A DNA stretch of 64,000 nucleotides, taken from positions 1 to 64,000 of the forward strand of contig CANPDU010000008.1 in the NCBI GenBank assembly GCA_947573135.1, read 5' to 3'. A program made the translations under genes and the position numbers. The notes under the pieces were generated by a model. It was not told the origin of the DNA. It did no database searches and worked only from the letters and a program-made list of their open reading frames with translations. Origin of the DNA: an uncultured Bacteroidales bacterium. Its GTDB lineage: Bacteria > Bacteroidota > Bacteroidia > Bacteroidales > Muribaculaceae. Below are positions 29,067 to 39,311 of the stretch, one piece after another. Within the stretch, counting starts at the first letter, position 1. The number at the start of each line of letters is the position of its first letter.

Positions 29067-29345
29067 TTACCAGCTTGCTTTCTTTACGCCGGGGATAAGG
29101 CCGGCAGAAGCCATCTCGCGGAACTGTATACGCGAAAGACCGAACTGACGCATGTAGCCTTTTGGACGACCGGTGATCGAGCAACGGTTGTGGAGGCGTA
29201 TGTAGGATGCGTTTTTCGGAATGCGCTGGAGAGCCTGGTATGCCTCGTAGTCGCCGGCAGCCTTGAGAGCGGCTTTCTTTTCGGCGTATTTGGCAACGAG
29301 CTTGGCTCTTTTGACCTCGCGGGCTTTCATTGATTCTTTTGCCAT
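29067..29345 (-). CDS. rpsN: 30S ribosomal protein S14 (long, C-minus form)
   Basis: [43 protein letters not shown]. Confidence 0.97.
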   Translation of the reverse strand: MAKESMKAREVKRAKLVAKYAEKKAALKAAGDYEAYQALQRIPKNASYIRLHNRCSITGRPKGYMRQFGLSRIQFREMASAGLIPGVKKASW

Positions 29346-29366
29346 ATCGAAAAATGTATCGTTAAA

Positions 29367-29912
29367 TTAATTTTTAGCGTTTTTGAACGGTAGACCGAAA
29401 TGCTTTAGGAGCGCGTAACCTTCTTCGTCGGTGTTGGCAGAAGTCACGAAAGTGATGTTCATACCGAGAATTTTGTTGATAGCGTCGATATTGATTTCGG
29501 GGAAGATAATCTGTTCGGTGATGCCGAGAGTGTAGTTGCCTCGTCCGTCAAGCTTGCCTTCGATGCCTTTAAAGTCGCGGATACGTGGAAGGGCGACACG
29601 GATAAGGCGCTCGAGAAACTCGTACATGCGGTCGCGGCGGAGAGTGACCATAACGCCGACGGGCATTTTTTTACGGAGCTTGAAGTTAGAGATATCTTTC
29701 TTCGAAAGTGTCGCAACAGCTTTTTGGCCTGTAATGGCGGTGAGCTCGGTTATTGCGGTCTCGATGATCTTCTTGTCCTGAGTAGCAGCGCCGAGTCCCT
29801 GATTGATGACAATCTTCTTGAGGCGTGGCACCTGCATCACTGTCGTGTAGTTGAATTCCTTTTCCAGAGCGGGGACAATGCGCTCTTTGTATTCTTTCTG
29901 CAGTGTAGTCAT
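29367..29912 (-). CDS. rplE: 50S ribosomal protein L5
   Basis: [15 protein letters not shown]...[29 protein letters not shown]. Confidence 0.97.
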   Translation of the reverse strand: MTTLQKEYKERIVPALEKEFNYTTVMQVPRLKKIVINQGLGAATQDKKIIETAITELTAITGQKAVATLSKKDISNFKLRKKMPVGVMVTLRRDRMYEFLERLIRVALPRIRDFKGIEGKLDGRGNYTLGITEQIIFPEINIDAINKILGMNITFVTSANTDEEGYALLKHFGLPFKNAKN

Positions 29913-30229
29913 TATTTGATCTCCTCTCCTGATTTTTTAGCGTAACGGACTTTCTTGCCATCTTCGATGCGGTGTCCTACGCGGGTAGGTTTACCGGTTT
30001 TGGGATCGATAAGGGCAAGGTTCGAAATATGGATGGGAGCTTCCATCTTGATCAGACCGCCCTGAGGGTGCTTTGCACTGGGTTTGGCAGCCTTGGTGAC
30101 GATGTTTACTCCTTCGACAATGGCTCTGAATTTTTCTCTGTCGACAGAGAGCACACGGCCTTGTTTTCCGCGGTCATCGCCTGAAAGGACATAGACGTTG
30201 TCGCCCTTTTTGATGTTTGTCTTTATCAT
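29912..30229 (-). CDS. rplX: 50S ribosomal protein L24
   Basis: [39 protein letters not shown]. Confidence 0.97.
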   Translation of the reverse strand: MIKTNIKKGDNVYVLSGDDRGKQGRVLSVDREKFRAIVEGVNIVTKAAKPSAKHPQGGLIKMEAPIHISNLALIDPKTGKPTRVGHRIEDGKKVRYAKKSGEEIK

Positions 30230-30256
30230 TGCTGTGTTGATTGCTATAATTGAAGA

Positions 30257-30622
30257 TTAAAGTACTTCGGGAGCGAGCGAAACGATCTTCATGTTAGTGG
30301 CGCGGAGTTCGCGGGCAACAGGACCGAAGATACGAGTTCCGCGGAGCTCGCCTGCGTTGTTGAGAAGGACGCACGCGTTGTCGTCGAAACGGATGTATGA
30401 TCCATCGGGACGACGGATTTCTTTCTTGGTGCGAACGACCACGGCTTTAGATACAGTACCTTTTTTGACGTCGGAGCTGGGGATTACGCTTTTGACCGAA
30501 ACGACGATTATATCGCCGACAGATGCGTAACGACGTCCTGTACCACCTAACACGTGGATGCAAAGGGCTTCTTTTGCCCCGCTGTTATCAGCTACGGTTA
30601 AACGAGATTCAGTCTGTATCAT
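30257..30622 (-). CDS. rplN: 50S ribosomal protein L14
   Basis: [27 protein letters not shown]...[18 protein letters not shown]. Confidence 0.97.
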   Translation of the reverse strand: MIQTESRLTVADNSGAKEALCIHVLGGTGRRYASVGDIIVVSVKSVIPSSDVKKGTVSKAVVVRTKKEIRRPDGSYIRFDDNACVLLNNAGELRGTRIFGPVARELRATNMKIVSLAPEVL

Positions 30623-30624
30623 GA

Positions 30625-30882
30625 TTACTTAACTTTTTCGATTATTTCTACTAATCTCCATCTCTTGGTTTTGCTCAGTGGGCGGGTCTCCATGAGCTTT
30701 ACGGTATCGCCAACGCTGCACTCATTTTTTTCGTCATGAGCGTGGTATTTCTTTGTCTTATTGACAAATTTACCATAGATGGGGTGCTTTTCTTTCCACT
30801 TCACAGTGACAGTGATGGTCTTGTCACCCTTGTTGCTCGATACAACCCCAATACGTTCTTTTCTTAAGTTTCTTGTTTCCAT
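30625..30882 (-). CDS. rpsQ: 30S ribosomal protein S17
   Basis: [31 protein letters not shown]...[21 protein letters not shown]. Confidence 0.97.
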   Translation of the reverse strand: METRNLRKERIGVVSSNKGDKTITVTVKWKEKHPIYGKFVNKTKKYHAHDEKNECSVGDTVKLMETRPLSKTKRWRLVEIIEKVK

Positions 30883-30891
30883 TTCTTGGGA

Positions 30892-31089
30892 TTATTTATT
30901 ATTAAGTTCGCGCTGACGCAACTCAGTTTTGACGCGTGCGATCATTCTACGGTCAGCAGTAATCTTTGCGGGATTATCAAGAGGCGACACCGAGTGGTTG
31001 ACCTTCAGCTGGAGATAATCTTTCTCCATCTGGTCGAGACGCTCTTTGAGATCGGCTGTGCTGAGTTCTTTGATTTCTTCTTTTTTCAT
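30892..31089 (-). CDS. rpmC: 50S ribosomal protein L29
   Basis: MKKEEIKELSTADLKERLDQMEKDYLQLKVNHSVSPLDNPAKITADRRMIARVKTELRQRE. Confidence 0.96.
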   Translation of the reverse strand: MKKEEIKELSTADLKERLDQMEKDYLQLKVNHSVSPLDNPAKITADRRMIARVKTELRQRELNNK

Positions 31090-31096
31090 AACTTAC

Positions 31097-31528
31097 TTAC
31101 ACGTTTTGAGTGGGGTCGTAGTCACGTCTTACGACAAACTTAGTGATAACTGGAAGTTTCTGGGCGGCGAGACGAAGTGCTTCCTTGGCAATATCGTAGC
31201 TCACGCCTTCGACTTCGATGATCATGCGACCGGGTGTCACAGGCGCTACGAAACCTTCGGGGTTACCTTTACCTTTACCCATACGGACTTCGGCAGGTTT
31301 CTTTGTGATTGGTTTGTCCGGGAAAATGCGGATCCAAATCTGACCCTGACGCTGCATATAACGAGTCACCGCGATACGTGCGGCTTCGATCTGGCGACCT
31401 GTAATCCACTTAGATTCGAGAGTCTTGATGCCGAACGAGCCGAAAGCCAGCTGATTGCCGCGCTGGGCTTCGCCCTTCATACGGCCTTTCTGCTGACGGC
31501 GGAATTTGGTTTTCTTCGGTTGTAACAT
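31097..31528 (-). CDS. rplP: 50S ribosomal protein L16
   Basis: [19 protein letters not shown]...[32 protein letters not shown]. Confidence 0.97.
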   Translation of the reverse strand: MLQPKKTKFRRQQKGRMKGEAQRGNQLAFGSFGIKTLESKWITGRQIEAARIAVTRYMQRQGQIWIRIFPDKPITKKPAEVRMGKGKGNPEGFVAPVTPGRMIIEVEGVSYDIAKEALRLAAQKLPVITKFVVRRDYDPTQNV

Positions 31529-31551
31529 TGTTGATAGTCTTGTCTTGAGGT

Positions 31552-32286
31552 TTAACGATTGTTTTTAGCACGACGGAAGCCACCACGGCGTGGAGCGTTA
31601 CCGCCGACTGCGGGACGACCTTCTTTCTGATTGGATGTGAACGAAGGAGCGAGATCGCGCTTTCCGTAGACTTCGCCGCGGCAGATCCATACTTTCACAC
31701 CGATCACACCGACTTTAGTGTGAGCCTCGACGAGAGCGTAGTCGATGTCGGCGCGGAGAGTGTGGAGGGGAGTACGACCTTCCTTGAACATTTCAGAACG
31801 TGCCATTTCAGCGCCGTTGAGACGGCCTGAGACCTGAACTTTGATGCCTTCGGCTCCGGCGCGCATTGTGGCAGCAACAGCCATCTTTACAGCACGGCGG
31901 TATGCCACTTTGCCTTCGATCTGACGGGCGATTGTCGCTGCGACAATCGCAGCGTCGAGTTCAGGTCTTTTAACCTCGAAGATATTGATTTGAACGTCTT
32001 TGTCAGTGATTGTCTTGAGCTCTTCCTTGAGTTTCTCGACGTCTTTGCCTCCGCGTCCTATGATAATGCCGGGACGAGAGGTGCAGACAGTGATGGTGAC
32101 GAGCTTGAGCGTACGTTCGATGACAATGCGCGAAACGCTGCAAGTAGCCAGACGAACATTGAGATACTTGCGGAGTTTGTAATCCTCGAGGATTATATCA
32201 CTTTGATTTTTGCTGTCAGCCCAGTTGGAGTCCCAACCGCGGATGATGCCTAAGCGATTACTGATTGGATTTACTTTCTGTCCCAT
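31552..32286 (-). CDS. rpsC: 30S ribosomal protein S3
   Basis: [40 protein letters not shown] domain. Confidence 0.97.
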   Translation of the reverse strand: MGQKVNPISNRLGIIRGWDSNWADSKNQSDIILEDYKLRKYLNVRLATCSVSRIVIERTLKLVTITVCTSRPGIIIGRGGKDVEKLKEELKTITDKDVQINIFEVKRPELDAAIVAATIARQIEGKVAYRRAVKMAVAATMRAGAEGIKVQVSGRLNGAEMARSEMFKEGRTPLHTLRADIDYALVEAHTKVGVIGVKVWICRGEVYGKRDLAPSFTSNQKEGRPAVGGNAPRRGGFRRAKNNR

Positions 32287-32291
32287 TTGTA

Positions 32292-32708
32292 TTAATCCTC
32301 GTGGTTTTTAGCGTTGTTGTCAATAGTGTCTACAATCACGGTCACGTGGTTAGCGCGTTTGCGGATACGGTAGCCACGACCTTGGGGAGCTGTGCGGAGA
32401 CGTTTGAGCATAGGCGCGCAATTGACAAAAATTGTGCTTACATACAGTTCGCCGCTTTCAGCTTTCTTTTCATTTTTTTGCTCCCAGTTTGCGACAGCCG
32501 AGCGGAGAAGTTTCTCGAGAGCTGCGGCAGCTTCTTTGTTAGAGAACTTGAGGATGCCGAGTGCGCGGAACACTTCTTTGCCGCGTATCATGTCGGCCAC
32601 CAGTCTCATTTTACGGGGAGATGAAGGTATGTTGGTAAGTTTTGCAAAAGCAACGTGCTTACGGGCTTCCTTCATTTTATCGGCGGATAATCTTTTTCTT
32701 ACACCCAT
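32292..32708 (-). CDS. rplV: 50S ribosomal protein L22
   Basis: [44 protein letters not shown]. Confidence 0.97.
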   Translation of the reverse strand: MGVRKRLSADKMKEARKHVAFAKLTNIPSSPRKMRLVADMIRGKEVFRALGILKFSNKEAAAALEKLLRSAVANWEQKNEKKAESGELYVSTIFVNCAPMLKRLRTAPQGRGYRIRKRANHVTVIVDTIDNNAKNHED

Positions 32709-32756
32709 TTTATTTAATTCTTTTTTTTATCAAAATTATTTTACCTGGGCCCTTGA

Positions 32757-33026
32757 TTATTTTTTCTTATTGCCGCCGTGACCGCGGAAGGTACGAGTTG
32801 GGGCGAATTCGCCGAGCTTGTGACCTACCATGTTTTCGGTAACGTAAACGGGAATAAATTTGTTGCCGTTATGGACAGCGAAAGTATGTCCAACGAATTC
32901 GGGAGCTATCATAGAGGCACGGCTCCAAGTCTTGATGACGTTTTTCTTGCCGGTTGCCTCCATGTCAGCGACCTTCTTTTCGAGTTTAACGCTGATAAAG
33001 GGTCCTTTTTTTAATGAACGACTCAT
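32757..33026 (-). CDS. rpsS: 30S ribosomal protein S19
   Basis: [19 protein letters not shown]...[21 protein letters not shown]. Confidence 0.97.
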   Translation of the reverse strand: MSRSLKKGPFISVKLEKKVADMEATGKKNVIKTWSRASMIAPEFVGHTFAVHNGNKFIPVYVTENMVGHKLGEFAPTRTFRGHGGNKKK

Positions 33027-33045
33027 AATTACTCAATTAATCAGA

Positions 33046-33873
33046 TTACTTTTTCCTTCTTTCAATGATGTACTTCGAAGAGTGCTTCTTGGGCGCACGA
33101 GTCTTGAGACCCTTAGCGTAAAGACCCTTGCGAGAGCGCGGATGACCACCAGAAGCACGACCTTCGCCGCCACCCATCGGGTGATCGACAGGGTTCATGA
33201 CAACGCCACGGTTGCGGGGACGGCGTCCGAGCCAGCGTGAACGGCCGGCTTTGCCTGAGCGCTCAAGTGAATGCTCGCTGTTGCCGACAACACCGATAGT
33301 GGCTTTGCAGGCGGAAAGCACTTTGCGAGTTTCGCCTGAGGGTAATTTGATAATCGCGTAATCGCCTTCGCGCGAAACGAGCTGGGCGAATGTTCCGGCA
33401 GAACGTGCCATAAAGGCTCCCTGACCGGGACGCAGCTCGATAGCGTGGATAACAGTACCGACGGGGATTTTGCTCAGGGGAAGAGCATTTCCGACTTCGG
33501 GAGCGGCATCAGGGCCGCTGATTACTGTCGCGCCGACTTCCAAGCCGTTGGGTGCGATAATGTAAGTTTTAGCTCCGTCGACGTAGTAAAGGAGCGCGAT
33601 ACGAGCCGAACGGTTAGGATCGTATTCGATCGATTTTACTACTGCGGGAACTCCGTCTTTGTTTCTCTTAAAGTCAATGATACGGTATTTACGTTTGTGG
33701 CCACCACCAAGGTAACGTGTGGTTAAGTGGCCTTCGGAGTTACGACCTCCGGTTGATTTTTTACCGACTGTAAGAGTTTTTTCCGGTGTAGTAGCAGTGA
33801 TCGTACCTTTAAATACACCGATAACTTTGTGTCTTTGCCCCGGAGTTGTGGGCTTGAATTTTCTTACTGCCAT
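33046..33873 (-). CDS. rplB: 50S ribosomal protein L2
   Basis: [51 protein letters not shown]. Confidence 0.97.
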   Translation of the reverse strand: MAVRKFKPTTPGQRHKVIGVFKGTITATTPEKTLTVGKKSTGGRNSEGHLTTRYLGGGHKRKYRIIDFKRNKDGVPAVVKSIEYDPNRSARIALLYYVDGAKTYIIAPNGLEVGATVISGPDAAPEVGNALPLSKIPVGTVIHAIELRPGQGAFMARSAGTFAQLVSREGDYAIIKLPSGETRKVLSACKATIGVVGNSEHSLERSGKAGRSRWLGRRPRNRGVVMNPVDHPMGGGEGRASGGHPRSRKGLYAKGLKTRAPKKHSSKYIIERRKK

Positions 33874-33879
33874 TTTTTA

Positions 33880-34170
33880 TTATATATTGCTGAAAAAGTC
33901 GATTGTTTGACCTTCGCCGACAGTAATGAACGCTTTCTTCCATGCGGCTGTTTTACCGCGAAGAAGACCGCTCTTTGTCCAGCGAGATTTGTTTTTTCCG
34001 CGCACTACTGCGGTGTTAACTTTAACGACCTTAACCCCGTAAAGCTGTTCAACCAAACCTTTGATCTGGTATTTGTTAGCTTCGAGAGAAACACGGAAAG
34101 TATAGCAATTAAGCTTTTCAGAAAGCTTGGTTGCCTTTTCAGTAACGATTGGTTTGATCATTATGTCCAT
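33880..34170 (-). CDS. rplW: 50S ribosomal protein L23
   Basis: MIKPIVTEKATKLSEKLNCYTFRVSLEANKYQIKGLVEQLYGVKVVKVNT. Confidence 0.96.
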   Translation of the reverse strand: MDIMIKPIVTEKATKLSEKLNCYTFRVSLEANKYQIKGLVEQLYGVKVVKVNTAVVRGKNKSRWTKSGLLRGKTAAWKKAFITVGEGQTIDFFSNI

Positions 34171-34191
34171 TATTCGTTTCCTCCTTTGGGA

Positions 34192-34824
34192 TTAAAGATT
34201 ATTAATCACAGCAAGGCTACTCTCCGTAAGGATAATAGCGTTGTTGTTAAGCAGTGCGTATGTATTAACGTCCTTAGCATTCATCAGACGAGTGTCAGGG
34301 ACATTACGAGCAGACAAAAATACGTTTTTATTTTGTTCTGCTAAAACGAGAAGAAGCTTTTGGCCTTCAACTTTAAGATTTTTAGTAAATTTTACAAAAT
34401 CTTTAGTTTTGGGAGCTTCAAAAGTGAAGTCTTCTACAATAGTGATCTGATTTTCGTTTGCTTTTGCAGAAAGGACTGACTTGCGGGCAAGCTCTTTTAC
34501 TTTCTGGTTGATCTTGAAACGATAGTCACGGGGACGGGGACCGAACACACGGCCACCACCAACGAGTACAGGCGAGTTGATGTCGCCGATACGGCTGCCG
34601 CCGCCACCTTTCTGTTTGTGGAGCTTGCGGGTCGAACCGGAAACTTCGCTACGTTCTTTTGACTTGTGAGTACCCTGACGCTGGTTGGCGAGATACTGTT
34701 TAACATCGAGATAAACTGCATGTTCGTTGGGCTCGATGGCGAACACTGCATCGTTGAGATAAGCCTTACGACCTGTGTCCTGACCTTCTATGTTGTATAT
34801 TGCGAGTTCCATATTACTTTTCAA
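34192..34824 (-). CDS. rplD: 50S ribosomal protein L4
   Basis: [58 protein letters not shown]. Confidence 0.97.
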   Translation of the reverse strand: MKSNMELAIYNIEGQDTGRKAYLNDAVFAIEPNEHAVYLDVKQYLANQRQGTHKSKERSEVSGSTRKLHKQKGGGGSRIGDINSPVLVGGGRVFGPRPRDYRFKINQKVKELARKSVLSAKANENQITIVEDFTFEAPKTKDFVKFTKNLKVEGQKLLLVLAEQNKNVFLSARNVPDTRLMNAKDVNTYALLNNNAIILTESSLAVINNL

Positions 34825-35431
34825 TTAATACGATTGAACCTTTACTTCCGGGGATAGAACCCTTAATCATCAACAGGTTGTGGTCAGCGATTACTTTCAG
34901 CACCTGAAGGTTCTGAACAGTGACGCGTTTGTTACCTGTCTGGCCGGCCATACGCATGCCTTTGAACACCTTTGCGGGGTATGAGCAGGCACCGATAGAA
35001 CCGGGAGCACGGAGGCGGTTGTGCTGGCCGTGTGTCGACTGACCTACACCACCGAAACCGTGGCGTTTAACGACACCCTGGAAACCTTTGCCTTTCGACA
35101 CACCGATGATGTCGACAAAGTCGTTGTCTTCAAAAAGGTCAACTGCGATTGTGTCGCCGAGCTTATACTCGCCGTCAAATCCTTTGAACTCGGCCAAGTG
35201 TCTCTTGGGGCTTACTCCGGCTTTTTTGAAATGACCCGATTCGGGTTTTGTAAGATGTTTTTCTTTTTCATCTTCAAAACCGAGCTGAAGAGCGCTGTAG
35301 CCGTCAACTTCGGGAGTTTTTACCTGAGTAACCACACAAGGACCTACTTCGATAACAGTGCACGGAATGTTTTTCCCGTCGGCACTGAAAACGGATGTCA
35401 TTCCGATTTTCTTTCCAATTAATCCTGGCAT
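34814..35431 (-). CDS. rplC: 50S ribosomal protein L3
   Basis: [54 protein letters not shown]. Confidence 0.97.
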   Translation of the reverse strand: MPGLIGKKIGMTSVFSADGKNIPCTVIEVGPCVVTQVKTPEVDGYSALQLGFEDEKEKHLTKPESGHFKKAGVSPKRHLAEFKGFDGEYKLGDTIAVDLFEDNDFVDIIGVSKGKGFQGVVKRHGFGGVGQSTHGQHNRLRAPGSIGACSYPAKVFKGMRMAGQTGNKRVTVQNLQVLKVIADHNLLMIKGSIPGSKGSIVLIEK

Positions 35432-35485
35432 TTCTCTGTAAATTAAAAAATATTTTAAATAATGGTTTGGTTTACATTGTGGTTA

Positions 35486-35521
35486 GGCCGATGGCGTCGG
35501 GAATATCCAACGCCACCGGCC
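35486..35521 (-). promoter_or_regulatory. 12-bp hairpin in the rpsJ-rplC spacer (candidate regulatory structure)
   Basis: Minus-strand GGCCGGTGGCGT-tggatattcccg-ACGCCATCGGCC; one G-U wobble; no downstream U-tract. Confidence 0.5.
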
Positions 35522-35533
35522 GGAATGATTCTA

Positions 35534-35839
35534 TCAGACTTTGATCTGCACTTCAACACCACTGGGAAGTTCGAGCTTCATGAGGGCGTCGACTGTCTTT
35601 GCTGTCGAATTGTAGATATCGATAAGACGCTTGAACGATGAAAGCTGGAACTGTTCGCGCGATTTCTTATTGACGAAAGTCGAGCGGTTGACAGTAAAGA
35701 TACGCTTGTGGGTCGGCAGGGGAATTGGACCGCTGACAACCGCGCCTGTAGCTTTCACAGTCTTTACGATCTTCTCAGCCGATTTGTCGACGAGGTTGTG
35801 ATCGTAAGATTTCAGTTTGATTCTGATTTTCTGGCTCAT
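35534..35839 (-). CDS. rpsJ: 30S ribosomal protein S10
   Basis: [43 protein letters not shown]. Confidence 0.97.
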   Translation of the reverse strand: MSQKIRIKLKSYDHNLVDKSAEKIVKTVKATGAVVSGPIPLPTHKRIFTVNRSTFVNKKSREQFQLSSFKRLIDIYNSTAKTVDALMKLELPSGVEVQIKV

Positions 35840-35863
35840 TGTTTATGCTGAATTTTTTTGATT

Positions 35864-37990
35864 TTACTTTAAGAGATCAACTCGGCCCTGGCATTCTGTA
35901 AGAACGTTCTTGGCAATCGACGACGACACTTCACTGTAGTGTGAGAAAGTCATTGTCGAGGTAGCACGACCGCTGGTGATTGTACGGAGAGCGGTTACAT
36001 AGCCGAACATTTCGGCGAGCGGAGCCTGAGCTTTCACGACACGTGCGCCCGAACGGCTTGTTTCCATACCCTCTACCTGACCGCGGCGTTTGTTAAGGTC
36101 GGAGATAACGTCACCCATCGATTCTTCGGGAGTAACGACCTCGATCTTCATGATAGGCTCGAGAAGCACAGGACCTGCCTTTTCAGAAGCCTTCTTGAAT
36201 GCCTGAATTGCGCAGAGTTCGAACGAGAGCTGATCAGAGTCAACCGGGTGGAACGATCCGTCGATCACAGTCACTTTAAGATGTTCAACCGGGAAGCCGG
36301 CAAGAACGCCGTTCTTCATAGCTGTAGTGAAACCTTTCTGGATCGAAGGAATGAATTCCTTAGGAATGTTGCCGCCTTTGACTTCGTCGACAAACTGGAG
36401 ACTGCCTTCAAAGCCTTCGTCAACCGGTTCGACACGTACGATAATATCGGCGAACTTACCACGACCACCGGTCTGCTTCTTGAATACTTCGCGAAGTTCG
36501 ACAGGTTTGGTAATAGCTTCCTTATATGTAACCTGAGGACGGCCCTGGTTGCACTCTACCTTAAATTCACGACGCAGACGGTCTATGATGATATCAAGGT
36601 GAAGCTCACCCATACCTGAGATAACAGTCTGACCGGTCTCTTCATTGGTTTCGACGCGGAATGTCGGATCTTCTTCAGCAAGTTTCTGCAGACCTACACC
36701 AAGTTTGTCGAGGTCTTTCTGAGTTTTGGGCTCAACTGCGATACCGATAACGGGATCGGGGAATTCCATTGCTTCGAGTACGATAGGAGCCTCTTCAGCG
36801 CAGAGAGTATCACCGGTGCGGATATCCTTGAAGCCTACGCCTGCGCCGATATCGCCGCAACCGATCTTCTCCATGGGGTTCTGCTTGTTGGAGTGCATCT
36901 GGAACAAACGAGACACGCGTTCCTTTTTGCCTGAACGTGCATTGAGGATATAAGATCCGGCAACGACATCACCCGAATAAACACGGAAAAATGTCAGACG
37001 GCCTACATAGGGGTCGGTAGCGATCTTGAATGCAAGCGCACACATCGGGTCTTCAGCTGACGGATGACGGGTTTCAACCTTGTCGGGATCATCTACAGAA
37101 TGACCTTCGATGGCACCCGCATCGCTTGGGCTGGGCAGATATGCGCAGACTGCGTCAAGCAGGCACTGGACGCCTTTATTTTTGAACGAAGATCCGCAGA
37201 TCATCGGCACGACATTCATTGAAAGTGTCGCAGCGCGAAGAGCCTTCTTGATCTCTTCTTCAGTGATGGTCGAAGGATCATCGAAATATTTAGCCATCAG
37301 ATCGTCGTCATATTCAGCGATCTTTTCAAGCATTTTGTCACGCCATTCCTCAGCCTCTGCCTGGAGATTTGCAGGCACATCCTCTACACTGTAGTCAGCG
37401 CCCATGCTCTCGTCATGCCAGAAGATAGCCTTCATGCGGATAAGGTCAACGACGCCCTTGAATGTCTCTTCAGCTCCGATAGGAATCTGAATGGGGCATG
37501 GATTTGCGCCAAGCACCTCTTTGAGCTGACGCACAACTTCAAAGAAGTTTGCGCCCGAACGGTCCATCTTGTTGACATAACCGATACGGGGCACATTATA
37601 TTTATCAGCCTGACGCCACACAGTCTCAGACTGAGGCTCTACACCGCCGACAGCGCAGAACGTAGCGACAGCGCCGTCGAGCACACGGAGCGAGCGTTCA
37701 ACCTCAACTGTGAAGTCGACGTGTCCCGGAGTGTCAATAAGGTTGATTTTATATTTTTCGTCATTATATTTCCAGAAAGTCGTCGTTGCGGCCGAAGTGA
37801 TTGTGATACCACGCTCCTGTTCCTGTTCCATCCAGTCCATGGTTGCTGCACCATCGTGAACCTCTCCGATCTTGTGTGTAAGACCGGTGTAGAAAAGGAT
37901 ACGCTCGGACGTAGTGGTCTTACCGGCATCGATGTGAGCCATAATGCCGATATTTCTGGTATATTTAAGTAATTCGTCTGATTTAGCCAT
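35864..37990 (-). CDS. fusA: Elongation factor G
   Basis: [37 protein letters not shown]. Confidence 0.97.
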   Translation of the reverse strand: MAKSDELLKYTRNIGIMAHIDAGKTTTSERILFYTGLTHKIGEVHDGAATMDWMEQEQERGITITSAATTTFWKYNDEKYKINLIDTPGHVDFTVEVERSLRVLDGAVATFCAVGGVEPQSETVWRQADKYNVPRIGYVNKMDRSGANFFEVVRQLKEVLGANPCPIQIPIGAEETFKGVVDLIRMKAIFWHDESMGADYSVEDVPANLQAEAEEWRDKMLEKIAEYDDDLMAKYFDDPSTITEEEIKKALRAATLSMNVVPMICGSSFKNKGVQCLLDAVCAYLPSPSDAGAIEGHSVDDPDKVETRHPSAEDPMCALAFKIATDPYVGRLTFFRVYSGDVVAGSYILNARSGKKERVSRLFQMHSNKQNPMEKIGCGDIGAGVGFKDIRTGDTLCAEEAPIVLEAMEFPDPVIGIAVEPKTQKDLDKLGVGLQKLAEEDPTFRVETNEETGQTVISGMGELHLDIIIDRLRREFKVECNQGRPQVTYKEAITKPVELREVFKKQTGGRGKFADIIVRVEPVDEGFEGSLQFVDEVKGGNIPKEFIPSIQKGFTTAMKNGVLAGFPVEHLKVTVIDGSFHPVDSDQLSFELCAIQAFKKASEKAGPVLLEPIMKIEVVTPEESMGDVISDLNKRRGQVEGMETSRSGARVVKAQAPLAEMFGYVTALRTITSGRATSTMTFSHYSEVSSSIAKNVLTECQGRVDLLK

Positions 37991-38032
37991 TTTGAGTATT
38001 CCGATAGAAATTTATATTCAATGACATTAATA

Positions 38033-38509
38033 TTAGAAGCGGAAGTGAGCGAATGCGCGGTTAGCTTCAGCCATTTTGTGCATATCCTCTTTGCGTTTGA
38101 ATGCGCCGCCCTGATCGTTGAATGCGTCAACGATTTCTGCGGCAAGCTTATCGGCCATAGTTTTGCCGCCACGCTTGCGGGCATAAAGGATAAGATTTTT
38201 CATTGAAATAGATTCCTTGCGGTCCGGACGGATTTCAGTCGGAACCTGAAAAGTAGCGCCGCCCACACGACGAGATTTCACCTCTACCTGAGGCGTAACA
38301 TTTTCGAGAGCTTTCTTCCAGATCTCAAGGGCGGTCATTTCTTCATTAGGCAGCTTAGACTTCACAGTCTCGAGCGCGTCATAAAAGATTGTGAAAGCGG
38401 TGTTTTTTTTGCCGTCATACATCAGATGATTGACAAACTTTGTAACTCTCACATCATTAAAAACGGGATCGGGCAAAATGATCCGTTTCTTAGGTTTAGC
38501 CTTTCTCAT
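38033..38509 (-). CDS. rpsG: 30S ribosomal protein S7
   Basis: [35 protein letters not shown]. Confidence 0.97.
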   Translation of the reverse strand: MRKAKPKKRIILPDPVFNDVRVTKFVNHLMYDGKKNTAFTIFYDALETVKSKLPNEEMTALEIWKKALENVTPQVEVKSRRVGGATFQVPTEIRPDRKESISMKNLILYARKRGGKTMADKLAAEIVDAFNDQGGAFKRKEDMHKMAEANRAFAHFRF

Positions 38510-38714
38510 TTTAAATAATACGTTGTGTTTTTGATTGCTTGGTTGCTTTCTTCTTTCAATCTTCAGCCGGTCCTCCGACCGCGCTTACTCAACCTGTTTT
38601 AAGGCAGCTTTACAAGAAATTCAAAAACGAGTTAATTTGATAAATTAAAAAATTTACTCGCGGTGCGTTTAGTAAACTTCACCTGCAACAATTCCTGACT
38701 GGAACAGTTACAGA

Positions 38715-39104
38715 TTACTTCTTGGCTGCACCTGCCTTAGGACGCTTGGCTCCGTATTTCGAGCGACGCTGCGTGCGGTCTTTCACTCCGCTGGTATCGA
38801 GTGTGCCACGAACGATATGGTAACGAACACCAGGAAGGTCTTTCACACGACCGCCACGGACAAGCACGATTGAGTGCTCCTGAAGGTTGTGACCTTCGCC
38901 GGGGATGTATGAGTTGACTTCTTTACCGTTAGTGAGGCGCACACGTGCGACCTTACGCATTGCCGAGTTAGGCTTTTTGGGAGTGGTAGTGTACACACGC
39001 ACGCACACACCGCGACGCTGCGGACATGAATCAAGTGCGGGAGACTTACTCTTGTCCTCAAGAGCCACACGTCCTTTTCTTACTAATTGCTGAATGGTAG
39101 GCAT
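38715..39104 (-). CDS. rpsL: 30S ribosomal protein S12
   Basis: [65 protein letters not shown]. Confidence 0.97.
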   Translation of the reverse strand: MPTIQQLVRKGRVALEDKSKSPALDSCPQRRGVCVRVYTTTPKKPNSAMRKVARVRLTNGKEVNSYIPGEGHNLQEHSIVLVRGGRVKDLPGVRYHIVRGTLDTSGVKDRTQRRSKYGAKRPKAGAAKK

Positions 39105-39247
39105 CTTAGTTTTTTTAGTTCTTAAAATGTTTTCTTATCTCTTTTCTTTACTTTTAACTCTATTTATCAGACGCCGCAAACCCACCTATCGCTCTATCAT
39201 TCAAAAACTTAGCGACAGAAGGGCACACAAAGCCTTTTAAATCGCTG

Positions 39248-39279
39248 CAAAATTAGCACTTTTTTTTCTGATATCCAAA
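39248..39279 (-). promoter_or_regulatory. Promoter TTTG-N20-TAATTTTG for the rpsL superoperon
   Basis: Plus-strand CAAAATTA 39248-39255 and CAAA 39276-39279. Confidence 0.7.
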
Positions 39280-39311
39280 TATTTTTCCATTGAATATCAA
39301 TTTTTTATCTT

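Noticed and set aside
37415-37972. 185-aa plus ORF antisense to fusA
   Set aside because: Shadow of the GTPase domain of EF-G; no domain or promoter evidence.
38715-39104. Possible streptomycin-resistance allele in rpsL
   Set aside because: Residues around KPNSAMRK and GRVKDLPG look wild type; no resistance substitution seen.
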